Positions 17,531-25,190 of a DNA stretch of 64,000 bases are shown piece by piece. Source of the stretch: Sphingomonas rubra (lineage in GTDB: Bacteria; Pseudomonadota; Alphaproteobacteria; Sphingomonadales; Sphingomonadaceae). The stretch lies in contig NZ_FOXP01000008.1 in assembly GCF_900115745.1 (NCBI RefSeq), forward strand, positions 1 to 64,000, given 5' to 3'. The notes under the pieces are model-generated. The model searched no databases. It was not told the origin of the DNA and saw nothing but the letters and a program-made list of their open reading frames with translations. Every line of letters starts with the position of its first letter. Position 1 is the stretch's first letter. A program made the translations under genes and the position numbers.

Positions 17531-18386
17531 CGCCTGGACGACGGCGCGAACTCGTCGCGCACGTCCAGGCGTCTCATGGTGTCAGCGAGCGACGCAGTTG
17601 CCTGGCGCTGGGCGTCGATCGGTCGTCGGTACGCTACGTGTCGCATCGACCGGACCAGGCGCCGCTCATGCTGCGCATCCGTGATCTGGCCGCGACGCGG
17701 ACCCGGTATGGCTACTTCCGCATCTACATCCTACTGCGCAGGGAGGGATGGCTCGTGAACCACAAGCGCGTCTATCGGCTCTACCGGGATGATGGACTGA
17801 GCCTTCGGCTCAAGAAACCCCGCCGCAACGTCAGCGCTGCCAACCGCGACCGGCAACCTGCGGCTCTGGCGGCCAACGAGATGTGGTCGATGGACCCTTC
17901 GGCAAGCTCAGGAGAGCCTTCGTCTCGGACGCGCTGTTCGACGGCCGGCGGTTGCGGGCGCTGACCGTCGTCGATGCGTTCACGCGCGAGGCGCTGGCGA
18001 TCGACGTCGACCAGGGGATCAAGGGCGAACAGGTGGTCGAGGCCATAACGCGGATCTCATCGATCCGCGGCGCGCCACGGACCATTCGGGTGGACAATGG
18101 GCCGGAGTTCATCTCGAAGGCGCTCGACCGCTGGGCTTACGAGAATGGCGTCACGCTGGACTTCAGCCGGCCGGGCAAGCCTACGGACAACGCCTTTGTG
18201 GAGTCGTTCAACGGCCGCCTTCGGGACGAGTGCCTGAACACGCACTGGTTCCTGTCGCTGGAGGACGCCAGAGCCAAGATTGAAGCATGGCGGCGGGACT
18301 ACAACGAGAGCCGTCCTCACACATCGCTTGGCTGGCTGACGCCGGTCGAATATGCTGCTGCCGCGGCCAGGATCGCGGCCGAATGA
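17524..18386 (+). pseudogene. IS3-family transposase OrfB, frameshifted by 23-bp insertion
   Basis: The frame runs from the slippery site through RRELVAHVQASHGVSERRSC and ATRTRYGYFRIYILLRREGW to NEMWSMD, where the first catalytic Asp sits (17893-17895). A 23-bp insertion (17896-17918) follows and shifts the frame. The remainder continues as FVSDALFDGRRLRALTVVDA, TIRVDNGPEF (second Asp) and NAFVESFNGRLRDECLN (Glu), ending at TGA 18386. Removing the 23 bases would restore a complete rve integrase-core protein, so the insertion alone accounts for inactivation. Confidence 0.9.
17896..17918 (+). repeat. 23-bp repeat-like insertion inside IS3 orfB
   Basis: Starts CCTTCGGCAAGCTCAGG and ends GAGAGCC. 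It resembles one arm of the short palindromic repeats seen elsewhere in this window (CTTCGAC...GCTCAGG...GAACGG at about 58727-58750, 61274-61323 and 63271-63295). A CCTTC pair flanks it (17896-17900 and 17917-17921). The insertion point is inferred from the intact transposase reading on both sides. Confidence 0.65.
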
Positions 18387-18484
18387 ATGCCGGAAACTCA
18401 CCCTCGACTTGGATGAGAAACCGGGGGACCCTCATGAATGCCGGAAACTCACCCTCGACTTGGATGAGAAACCGGGGGACCCTC
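18383..18484 (+). repeat. Tandem duplication of the IS3 right end
   Basis: Two copies of a 51-bp unit (18383-18433 and 18434-18484), each containing the right terminal repeat of the IS3 element. They look identical, which suggests a recent event. The first copy includes the orfB stop codon. Confidence 0.9.
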
Positions 18485-18666
18485 ACCGCAGCGCGCCTAT
18501 GTGTTGGTCCCCTTCTCCGCCGCGCGCTCTGACGACCGAAAGAACAGGAAGAAAATGGGAAAGATTGCGGATTTTGCCATCTTGATTTGAAACAACTTGG
18601 GATACCGACACCGTCGGACCGCGATCGCTGCACTGGCGTTGAGACCCGACGATAGGAGCGATTATC

Positions 18667-18921
18667 ATGGGCAACGGCACCGGCAATGACATCCTCGTGC
18701 TGCTTCTTCTGTGTGTTGGCGGCTCGATCGTCCTCGCAGCATCGGGCATGTGGCTGCATCGGCAGCGGAAGCTCACGTCGCGCGGTGCAGCGTTGGTTTG
18801 GGCGATCATCACGATCCTGCCGCTGTTCGGTGCGGGGTTGCTGATGATGAGCAAGCACGTGGTGGAGCAAGCCACCGGCGAGACGCAGTCCGGCGTCAAT
18901 GAGGGGCCGGCGACCCGCTGA
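18667..18921 (+). CDS. Small membrane protein, 84 aa
   Basis: Unrecognised. It has two hydrophobic segments, about residues 9-30 (ILVLLLLCVGGSIVLAASGM) and 43-62 (LVWAIITILPLFGAGLLMMS), separated by a basic loop WLHRQRKLTSRG, with a short polar C-terminus. ATG 18667 has AGGAG seven bases upstream. It stands alone between the IS3 element and an IS6 fragment, so it may be accessory. No function can be assigned. Confidence 0.55.
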   Translation: MGNGTGNDILVLLLLCVGGSIVLAASGMWLHRQRKLTSRGAALVWAIITILPLFGAGLLMMSKHVVEQATGETQSGVNEGPATR

Positions 18922-19614
18922 GGTACTGAGCCGCCGAGCGGCACCTCTCTGCTGCTATCCTCTCGCTTCCGCCTGGTTTCTTCCCTTATATGCCGCAATG
19001 GGTAGTTGATGTTGATAGCAAAATCGCTGTGGCCGGCACAAGCTCCCTTGACGTCATCTGTTGATGGACGTCGGTGCCGAGACAGCGTTCGGCTGCATAC
19101 GAGTGCCACATGCAATGGGCATGGACACGGCTAAACAGGACGTGGCGGCAATTGTGCGCGTCTCGGCAGGGTGGGCGGCCGAGGAAGTCACGGCGGACTA
19201 CGCGGATACGATAGAAGCGGCGCAATGGAACCCGGCGACCGGAGCTTTGTCAGCCGTTCACGTAGGAGTTAGCCTGCCGGATGATCTCGGCGGCGTGCGC
19301 GATCACTTTGCGTTCGCGTGGCTCGCCTGGATCAAGTGTACGTGAAGCTGGAGGGTTAGATGGCCCACCGGTGGCGAGCGGTGGATCACGAAGGTGAGGT
19401 ACTGGAGAGCTACGTTACGAGAAGCCGTGACAAGGCCGCTGCCCGCTTCGGTCACCTGGGTCGAGCTGAGACGCGTCCGCATCGACCTGGCAGCTGCGCC
19501 ACACACCTCGGCTGACCAGATGCTCTTTCTGAGGAGTTTCAGCGGCGCACACCGTTCCCCTCTCTTTGCTCTACGCACCCGTGCCACTATCCCAACGGGT
19601 AAGGCGATACGTTT
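18922..19614. other. Intergenic stretch with IS6 remnant
   Basis: Apart from the IS6 fragment at 19323-19445, no convincing gene is present in 693 bp. An open frame at 19061-19345 has no ribosome binding site, no recognised similarity and runs into the IS6 relic, so it is probably chance. The 3' end of the AI-2E transporter gene converges on this region. Confidence 0.5.
19323..19445 (+). pseudogene. IS6-family transposase fragment
   Basis: The reading VYVKLEG-stop-MAHRWRAVDHEGEVLESYVTR-SRDKAAA matches the central block of IS6 transposases and of the copy at 10504 (DEMYVKLNGEMVYLWRAV and following). It carries an in-frame stop in place of Glu and loses similarity on both sides. Orientation is the same as the first copy, and nucleotide identity to it looks high over about 110 bases. 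Neither terminal repeat was found. Confidence 0.8.
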
Positions 19615-20628
19615 TCATGCGGACAGCAGCTTCGAGATCCAGCGGCTGCGATCAAACTGGCTGCAAATGATGGCGATGGCGGCAGTCAGCGGCACCGCGA
19701 TCAGTGCACCGGCGATGCCCCACACCCAGCTCCAGAACGTCATCGCGATGATGATCGCCAGCGGCGACAGCGACAGTTGCTTGCCCTGCATCAGCGGATA
19801 GACGACGTTGCTGATCGTCATCTGGAGAATGACGAAGCCGACGAACACCAACGCCGGCATGTGCCACCCGCCGAATTGAACGAAGGCGAAGATCACCGGC
19901 GGGATGATGCCGACGATATTGCCGATGACGGGAATGAAGTTGAGCAGGAAGTTGAGAATGCCCCAGACCAGCGCCAGCTCCAGTCCGGTCATCCACGACC
20001 ATAAGGACGAGGCGACGCCGGTCAGGATGCTGGTGGCGAGCGTGGTGCCGAGATAGCGGCGGACCTGACCCGATATCTCCTCGCCGACCGACAGCATGTC
20101 GCGCCGCGCGCCGCCCTCGAACAGCTCGTAGAGCTTGCGGCGCAGGCGCGGCACCTCGGGCAAGCCCAGCATCACGACGATGCCGATGAAGCCGACATAG
20201 GTCACGAAGCCGTAGACGCTGCTCGCGAGCATTTGGACAAGAACCATGACTCGTTGACGGTCGATTGTGCCGGAGAGTGGCACGCCTCGTGTCGATGCCC
20301 AGCGGGCGAGGTGGTCGTATCCGGCCTGAAGCCTGTCCCATTGCGATGCGAGGGCGCCGATGACCTGCCCGACCGACAGGTACACCGCTGCGGCGAACGC
20401 CCCCAGGATCGCGACGAGCGCGAGCAGCGTCAGCATATAGGCGAGCCATGACGGCATGTAGCGCGACAGCCCGCGCTTGAGCGGCCACAGCGCGGCGACG
20501 ATGATCGCCGCGAAGGCGATCGGCATGACGACCGTGTAGCCGATCCTCAGCGCGCCGATCAGCAGCAGCGCGGTGATGATGCCGAGCAGGCGATTGCGAT
20601 AGCGGTCCTGGATGGGAACCTCGGTCAT
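19615..20628 (-). CDS. AI-2E family transporter (PerM/YdiK-like)
   Basis: A 337-residue polytopic inner-membrane protein with the AI-2E/PerM layout: about 3 helices, a central loop region (about residues 90-205), then a conserved C-terminal bundle with LNFLLNFIPVIGNIVGIIPP (about residues 235-254) and YPLMQGKQLSLSPLAIIIAM (about 288-307). Family members are variously linked to AI-2 export, Na+(Li+)/H+ antiport or unknown transport. It is the last gene of the rhodopsin operon; its ATG overlaps the yihY stop (ATGA). The last residues, RSRWISKLLSA, complete a normal-length protein. Confidence 0.9.
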   Translation of the reverse strand: MTEVPIQDRYRNRLLGIITALLLIGALRIGYTVVMPIAFAAIIVAALWPLKRGLSRYMPSWLAYMLTLLALVAILGAFAAAVYLSVGQVIGALASQWDRLQAGYDHLARWASTRGVPLSGTIDRQRVMVLVQMLASSVYGFVTYVGFIGIVVMLGLPEVPRLRRKLYELFEGGARRDMLSVGEEISGQVRRYLGTTLATSILTGVASSLWSWMTGLELALVWGILNFLLNFIPVIGNIVGIIPPVIFAFVQFGGWHMPALVFVGFVILQMTISNVVYPLMQGKQLSLSPLAIIIAMTFWSWVWGIAGALIAVPLTAAIAIICSQFDRSRWISKLLSA

Positions 20629-21464
20629 GCGCGTCGCTCCGTCATCGGATGGTCCATCGCCTCGACGTTGAGGCGTGCGCCCAGCAGCAGCGCCCAGGCC
20701 GACATCGTCAGCCAGAGCATCAGCACGACCACGGCGGACAGCGAACCGTAGGTGTCGTCGAAACGCGCGACGTGCGCGACATAGGCGCGGAACATGACCG
20801 TCGTCGCCAGCCACATGACCACGCTGGCGATCGTTCCCGGCAGAGCCTGCCGCCACGCGACCGAGCCGGTCGCAGGAGCGTAGCGGTAGATGAGGATCAG
20901 TCCGCCACCCGCGCCCAGCGTCAGCGATCCGAACAGGACAACCGTCGACGTGAGCCGCGCCCCGGGCAATCCATCCGGCACGTAGCTTTGCAGAAAAGTC
21001 AGCACGGAAAGCGACACCAGCGCGGTCAGCACCAGCGCCGCACAGCCCAGCACCAGCAGCATGGACACGATCTGCCGATGCAGACCCTGCCGTTCGCACT
21101 CGACGCGATAGGCCAGGTTGATGCCGTATAACAACGACCGCCCCGCCCGACGCGCGCTGAACAAGGCGATGCCGAGCGTCACGATCAGCGTCACGATGCC
21201 GGCCCGGTCCGAAGCGAGCGCGTTGTGCAGGGAGCCGGCGACGATGCGCTGCGCGTCGACCGGCAGGATAGCGGTGAGCGTCGCCAGATTGTGTTGAACG
21301 GCCGCGGCCGGCACGACCAGGCCGTAGATCCCGGCCACCAGCCCGACCAACGGAACGACGGCGAGAAAGGCCGCGAAAGCGATCGAACTCGCCGCGATGC
21401 CGAAATCGTCGCGCAATGCGCTACGGACGGTGCGGGCGAACAGCCTTGTCCACCGGCGGATCAA
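20625..21464 (-). CDS. YihY/BrkB family inner membrane protein
   Basis: About 279 residues with six predicted membrane helices. The family hallmarks are visible: DDFGIAASSIAFAAFLAVVP near residue 20, LFSARRAGRSLLYGINLAY near 100, and PGTIASVVMWLATTVMFRAY near 205, followed by YGSLSAVVVLMLWLTMSAWA. YihY/BrkB proteins were once called ribonuclease BN, but that activity belongs to another gene; a transport role is suspected. The start is TTG 21464, overlapping the Brp/Blh stop (TTGA), with a G-rich stretch upstream; no ATG is available at a sensible position. It is third in the rhodopsin operon. Confidence 0.88.
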   Translation of the reverse strand: MIRRWTRLFARTVRSALRDDFGIAASSIAFAAFLAVVPLVGLVAGIYGLVVPAAAVQHNLATLTAILPVDAQRIVAGSLHNALASDRAGIVTLIVTLGIALFSARRAGRSLLYGINLAYRVECERQGLHRQIVSMLLVLGCAALVLTALVSLSVLTFLQSYVPDGLPGARLTSTVVLFGSLTLGAGGGLILIYRYAPATGSVAWRQALPGTIASVVMWLATTVMFRAYVAHVARFDDTYGSLSAVVVLMLWLTMSAWALLLGARLNVEAMDHPMTERRA

Positions 21465-22324
21465 CTTGCCCCCAACCTGTCCGCGATCGGCACCGTCGCT
21501 CGGCTCCGCACCGCCGATGCCGCCCGTCTGTCGAACCAGGGCGTGACCAGCAGGTGGGGCATGGCAAGCGCGGCGATGGCGGCGAACAGCGACCGGACGC
21601 CGGAAGGATCGCGGCGCAACAACAGGACGCCGACGAGCCCGGCCAGCATCACCGCCGCCAGCAGGATCGGCCATGTCGCACGCAGATAGGCGCGGTAATC
21701 CGCACAGCCGAGTTGGCGACGCCGCTCATCGGTCTGCGGCACGGCGTGGAGGATGAGGAACCCGACGGAGAAGCCGATCAGCGGCGGCAGGATCAGCAGC
21801 GCCGTCGTTCCGGCCAGCAAGCGGCGATCACCATGCGCGAACGCCACGAACATCAGCCCGCCAGCCGTGACGGCACCGACGACGACCATGGTGCCGACGA
21901 TGGCGGGCAGCGTCTGGGGCGAGATACCGCCCAGGCGCAGAATGTCGGCAAGCGCGACGGAATGAAGCGCCGCCGGCGTTGCGACCAAGCTCGCGCCGCG
22001 GGCGATCTTCTCGATGACCGTCCCGCCGGGTGCGTCCTCAAGCCCGAAATGGATCGCCGATGCGATCAGGAACGCCGGCAGCGCAACGGCCGGCTCGGCG
22101 AGCCACCATAGCAGACAAACGGTGGCGACCAGCCCGTACAGCACGAGAAACACGGCGTGTCGCTCGTTCGGAACGATCGCCAGATCGCTGGCGCCGTGCG
22201 CCATGCCGACCATCCCGATCGCGACGATGGCGAAAGCAAGCTGAACCGGGAGCGAGCCGAAAGAGGCGGCTGTCGCCGCCCCTAGGAGCGCGCTCCAGCC
22301 CCAGGCTGGAGCGCGCAGCGTCAT
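21461..22324 (-). CDS. blh: Brp/Blh-family beta-carotene 15,15'-dioxygenase
   Basis: A 287-residue membrane enzyme predicted to cleave beta-carotene to two retinals, the chromophore of the rhodopsin encoded just upstream. Family histidines are visible in GMAHGASDL (His43), IHFGLED (His92), LHSVALAD (His121), LHAVPQ (His193) and MPHLLV (His257). By my alignment from memory, the second His of the usual H-x3-H pair is Gln197, which deserves checking. Seven to eight membrane segments are present. ATG 22324 overlaps the rhodopsin stop (ATGA). No lycopene cyclase or other carotenoid gene is in the window, so beta-carotene must come from elsewhere. Confidence 0.9.
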   Translation of the reverse strand: MTLRAPAWGWSALLGAATAASFGSLPVQLAFAIVAIGMVGMAHGASDLAIVPNERHAVFLVLYGLVATVCLLWWLAEPAVALPAFLIASAIHFGLEDAPGGTVIEKIARGASLVATPAALHSVALADILRLGGISPQTLPAIVGTMVVVGAVTAGGLMFVAFAHGDRRLLAGTTALLILPPLIGFSVGFLILHAVPQTDERRRQLGCADYRAYLRATWPILLAAVMLAGLVGVLLLRRDPSGVRSLFAAIAALAMPHLLVTPWFDRRAASAVRSRATVPIADRLGAS

Positions 22325-23034
22325 GCGCGATAGCCGCCGTCGCTGCCGTGCTGGTGCAGAGCCTTGTCGAGGTTGCTCGCCGCGTAGAAGGCGTATGCCA
22401 CCTTGGCGACGATATCCATGACCAGGATCGCCCATACCGAGGCGGGATCGCTGATGATCTTCAGCCCTTCGGGTCCGACCAGGAAGACGATCGGGTAGAG
22501 GAACCAGACCACCGTCAGGAAGGTGACGTTCTTGCCATAGGCGTCGCCCAGCGCGCCGCCCCGCTCGGCCGCCATGGTCCGCAGCGGTCCCCAGAGCAGG
22601 TACAGGACGCCGGCGAACGCCGCGCACGACCAGAGATACCAGACCCACTTGACCAGCGGCACCTCCGCCAGCGACGCGATCAGGCCGGTGGCGATCATCA
22701 ACACGTCAAGCACGATGATCGAGGTGAGATAGCCGCCGACCTCACCCGTCTTCCCACGCTCGTGAAATGCCAGCAGCACCAGGCTAGACAGCAGGATGGG
22801 CGTGGTCACCGACCAGTCGATATAGCGGGCGAAATAGGTCGCCGATCCATCGACCTTCACCAGCGTACCGATCCCGAATGCCATCGCCAGATAGGCGCTG
22901 GCGGCCATGAACGGCACCGCCGCGTGAAGCAGCGTATGGTGCCGCGACGGAGGTGATTTGCCACCCTTGGCATAGATTGCCAGCGAGGCGAGTGACATGA
23001 CCGTGAAGCCGATCATGAAGGCGGTTTGATCCAT
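22321..23034 (-). CDS. Microbial rhodopsin, predicted light-driven proton pump with DTS motif
   Basis: A 237-residue seven-helix retinal protein of the inner membrane. Helix C reads ARYIDWSVTTPILLSS: Arg70, Asp73 (bacteriorhodopsin Asp85, the proton acceptor), Thr77 (Thr89) and Ser84 where Asp96 would be, giving Asp-Thr-Ser. Helix G reads VMDIVAKVAYAFYAA with Asp207 and the Schiff-base Lys211. Helix B carries His37 in TLLHAAVPFMA. Loss of the helix C carboxylate together with a helix B histidine matches the proteobacterial proton-pump group in which Gly most often occupies the donor position. The retained acceptor favours outward proton pumping; sensory use is less likely because no transducer gene is adjacent. 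AGGGG lies eight bases before ATG 23034. First gene of a four-gene overlapping operon. Confidence 0.96.
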   Translation of the reverse strand: MDQTAFMIGFTVMSLASLAIYAKGGKSPPSRHHTLLHAAVPFMAASAYLAMAFGIGTLVKVDGSATYFARYIDWSVTTPILLSSLVLLAFHERGKTGEVGGYLTSIIVLDVLMIATGLIASLAEVPLVKWVWYLWSCAAFAGVLYLLWGPLRTMAAERGGALGDAYGKNVTFLTVVWFLYPIVFLVGPEGLKIISDPASVWAILVMDIVAKVAYAFYAASNLDKALHQHGSDGGYRA

Positions 23035-23600
23035 CGATAGATCCCCTGTCGGAGGACGACGTCTTGTCGCCCCAGGCAATCTGAACGCAACTTAGGTTGC
23101 ACAGTGTCATGAATAATCCTTCATGAATCATTCAGGAATCACACTCGGGGAAAAACGACAGCACTATCAATGCCCTGACAAGCGCGAGCCGAACCGGCGT
23201 TGCCGCCCTGCATCCGGAATGCCGTCAGACGTGGTGCCCCGAGACCGGTGCGGCCGGGTCCAACGTGCTTTTCCGCAGTGTCCAGCCCCTCTCGAAGCCC
23301 GACTCGCGGTTCGATCTTCGCGATGCGGCGTGCCGTTCGCCCGATGGCGGCGATGACGGGCCAAGCGTCGGGGGAAGCGATGGATGGCTCCCGGTCCTTG
23401 GCGAGGCACCGACAGATCGGTCGGCTTGCACGGGGACGGGGGGCAACCCACTATTCTCGCTGAAAATCATGAGGATCGCTCGTTGCTCCATCGAGCAGCG
23501 TTCAAGGCTCTATCGGGCGACACGAGCGTTGTCGTCACCACAGCGGCGTTGCCGCAACGTCGACACGCCCGCGATGCCGGGCAGGAAGGAACACCATCGC
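23035..23600. other. Divergent promoter region between rhodopsin operon and paoABC
   Basis: A 566-bp stretch without a convincing gene. The rhodopsin-proximal 150 bp is AT-rich and contains the repeats noted above. The paoA frame stays open to 23265, but the extra 112 codons lie upstream of a clear Tat signal and are not coding. No regulator gene for paoABC was found. Confidence 0.6.
23107..23131. promoter_or_regulatory. Direct repeat upstream of rhodopsin operon
   Basis: Two copies of TCATGAATxAT (23107-23117 and 23121-23131) with a 14-bp period, in the AT-rich stretch about 75-95 bp before the rhodopsin start. Next to them, at about 23088-23101, is a GCAAC/GTTGC inverted repeat. The spacing and position suit a regulator binding site, but I cannot name the regulator. 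Confidence 0.4.
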
Positions 23601-24239
23601 ATGTCGGATACGTCCGAGCTGGAGATGTCGCGTCGCGGCATCCTTACGGGTGGGGCCGCCGCCGCGGCGCTCGCCGCCGCGCCCGCCGCTGCCGCCCCCC
23701 AGGCGCCGGCTCCCGCCAGCGCGGTGCCGACGATGCCGGTGCGTTTCAAGGTGAACGGCGAGCGTCGCGACCTGTCGCTCGATCCGCGCACCACATTGCT
23801 CGATGCCCTGCGCGAGCATCTGCACCTGACGGGCACCAAGAAGGGCTGCGACCACGGCCAATGCGGCGCCTGCACGGTGATGGTCGACGGCGTGCGGATC
23901 AATTCCTGCCTGTCGCTGGCGGTGATGCACGAAGGCGACGAGATCACCACGATCGAGGGCCTGGGCACGCCGGAGAAGCTGCATCCGATGCAGGCGGCGT
24001 TCGTCCGCCACGACGGTTATCAGTGCGGCTACTGCACCCCCGGCCAGATCTGCTCCGCGGTCGCGGTGCTGGACGAGATCAAGCGCGGCGTGCCGAGCCA
24101 CGTGCAGGAGGACCTGACCGCCCGTCCGCGCGCCAGCAACACGGAGATGCGCGAGCGGATGAGCGGCAACATCTGCCGCTGCGGCGCTTATTCCAACATC
24201 GCCGAGGCGATGGCCGAGGTCGCGGGAGAGCGGGCATGA
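23601..24239 (+). CDS. paoA: Aldehyde dehydrogenase iron-sulfur subunit PaoA, Tat-exported
   Basis: The small [2Fe-2S] subunit (212 residues) of a periplasmic molybdenum aldehyde oxidoreductase. The N-terminus has a twin-arginine signal, [20 protein letters not shown] (residues 10-29). The plant-type cluster lies in [17 protein letters not shown] with a later Cys (INSCL), and the second cluster in CGYCTPGQ and GNICRCGAY. This is the PaoA (YagT) arrangement with exported folding. ATG 23601 has GGAAGGA upstream. The stop overlaps the paoB start (ATGA). Electrons pass from the molybdenum site in PaoC through this subunit to FAD in PaoB. Confidence 0.95.
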   Translation: MSDTSELEMSRRGILTGGAAAAALAAAPAAAAPQAPAPASAVPTMPVRFKVNGERRDLSLDPRTTLLDALREHLHLTGTKKGCDHGQCGACTVMVDGVRINSCLSLAVMHEGDEITTIEGLGTPEKLHPMQAAFVRHDGYQCGYCTPGQICSAVAVLDEIKRGVPSHVQEDLTARPRASNTEMRERMSGNICRCGAYSNIAEAMAEVAGERA

Positions 24240-25186
24240 AGAGCTTCACCTACGAGCGGGCCAAGGACCCGGTCGCCGCCGCCCGCGCGGTCGCCGGCCA
24301 CCCCGGCGCCAAGTTCATCGCCGGCGGCACCAACCTGCTCGACCTGATGAAGATCGAGGTGGAGACGCCGACGCACCTCGTCGACGTGCAGGACCTGGGC
24401 TTCGACCGGATCGAGAAGACCGGGGACGGCGGCCTCCGCATCGGCGCCCTGGTCACCAACACCGATCTCGCCGCCGACGATCGGGTGCGGCGCGATTATG
24501 CGGTGCTGACCCGCGCGATCGTCGCGGGCGCGTCCGGGCAGTTGCGCAACAAGGCGTCGACCGCGGGCAATCTGCTCCAGCGCACCCGCTGCCCTTATTT
24601 CTACGACACCAACATGGCGTGCAACAAGCGCAAGCCCGGCTCCGGCTGCGCGGCGATCGGCGGCTATTCGCGGCAATTGGGCGTGATCGGCGTGTCGAAC
24701 AGCTGTATTGCCACCTTCCCCGGCGACATGGCGGTGGCGATGCGCGTGCTCGACGCGGTCGTGGAGACGGTGGACGGCACCGGCCAGCGCCGCGCGATCC
24801 CGATCGCCGACTTCCACCGCCTGTGGGGCGACCATCCCGAGCAGGACACGGTGCTGAAGCCCGGCGAACTCATCACCGCCGTCACCCTGCCCCGCCCGCT
24901 CGGCGGCCGGCATTATTACGAGAAGGTCCGCGACCGCGCGTCCTACGCCTATGCCCTCGTCTCGGTCGCGGCGGTGATCCAGCCGGACGGCACCGGCCGC
25001 GTCGCCTTCGGCGGCGTCGCGCCGCGCCCTTGGCGGGTCGAGGCGGCGGAGGCGCTGCTGCCGCAAGGGGCCGCCGCGGTCACCGCGCGCGCCTTTGCCG
25101 GCGCGACGCCGACCAAGGACAACGCCTTCAAGCTGCCGCTCGCCACCCGCGCGCTCGCCTCCGTCATCGCCCAGTCCAAGGCTTAA
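24236..25186 (+). CDS. paoB: Aldehyde dehydrogenase FAD-binding subunit PaoB
   Basis: A 316-residue FAD subunit of the xanthine dehydrogenase superfamily. [20 protein letters not shown] near residue 26 and [20 protein letters not shown] near 100 bind FAD. The insert [20 protein letters not shown] holds the cysteines for the extra [4Fe-4S] cluster found in PaoB-type subunits. The C-terminal CO dehydrogenase flavoprotein domain follows ([20 protein letters not shown]). It overlaps paoA by four bases and ends four bases before paoC. It has no signal of its own and should be exported together with PaoA. Confidence 0.95.
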   Translation: MKSFTYERAKDPVAAARAVAGHPGAKFIAGGTNLLDLMKIEVETPTHLVDVQDLGFDRIEKTGDGGLRIGALVTNTDLAADDRVRRDYAVLTRAIVAGASGQLRNKASTAGNLLQRTRCPYFYDTNMACNKRKPGSGCAAIGGYSRQLGVIGVSNSCIATFPGDMAVAMRVLDAVVETVDGTGQRRAIPIADFHRLWGDHPEQDTVLKPGELITAVTLPRPLGGRHYYEKVRDRASYAYALVSVAAVIQPDGTGRVAFGGVAPRPWRVEAAEALLPQGAAAVTARAFAGATPTKDNAFKLPLATRALASVIAQSKA

Positions 25187-25190
25187 CCCC

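Larger units (their letters stand above)
17184..18485 (+). mobile_element. IS3-family insertion sequence, inactivated
   Basis: An IS3-family element of about 1.3 kb. The left end begins TGACGTCCCCCC (17184) and the right end, read on the minus strand, begins TGAGGGTCCCCC; the two match over roughly 50 bp by eye. It encodes orfA (17264-17530) and a broken orfB joined by an A6 slippery site (17518-17523). The right end is tandemly duplicated (51-bp period, 18383-18484), so the element ends at 18434 or 18485. No short target duplication was found with either end. Confidence 0.85.

Noticed and set aside
19061..19345. 94-codon open frame on the plus strand
   Set aside because: No ribosome binding site and no recognised similarity, and it runs into an IS6 fragment in a different frame.
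20629..21099. Upstream extension of the AI-2E transporter frame
   Set aside because: It runs through yihY in another frame; the ATG at 20628 with GGAG upstream gives the normal family length.
23265..23600. 112-codon N-terminal extension of paoA
   Set aside because: It would bury the twin-arginine signal; ATG 23601 has a good ribosome binding site.
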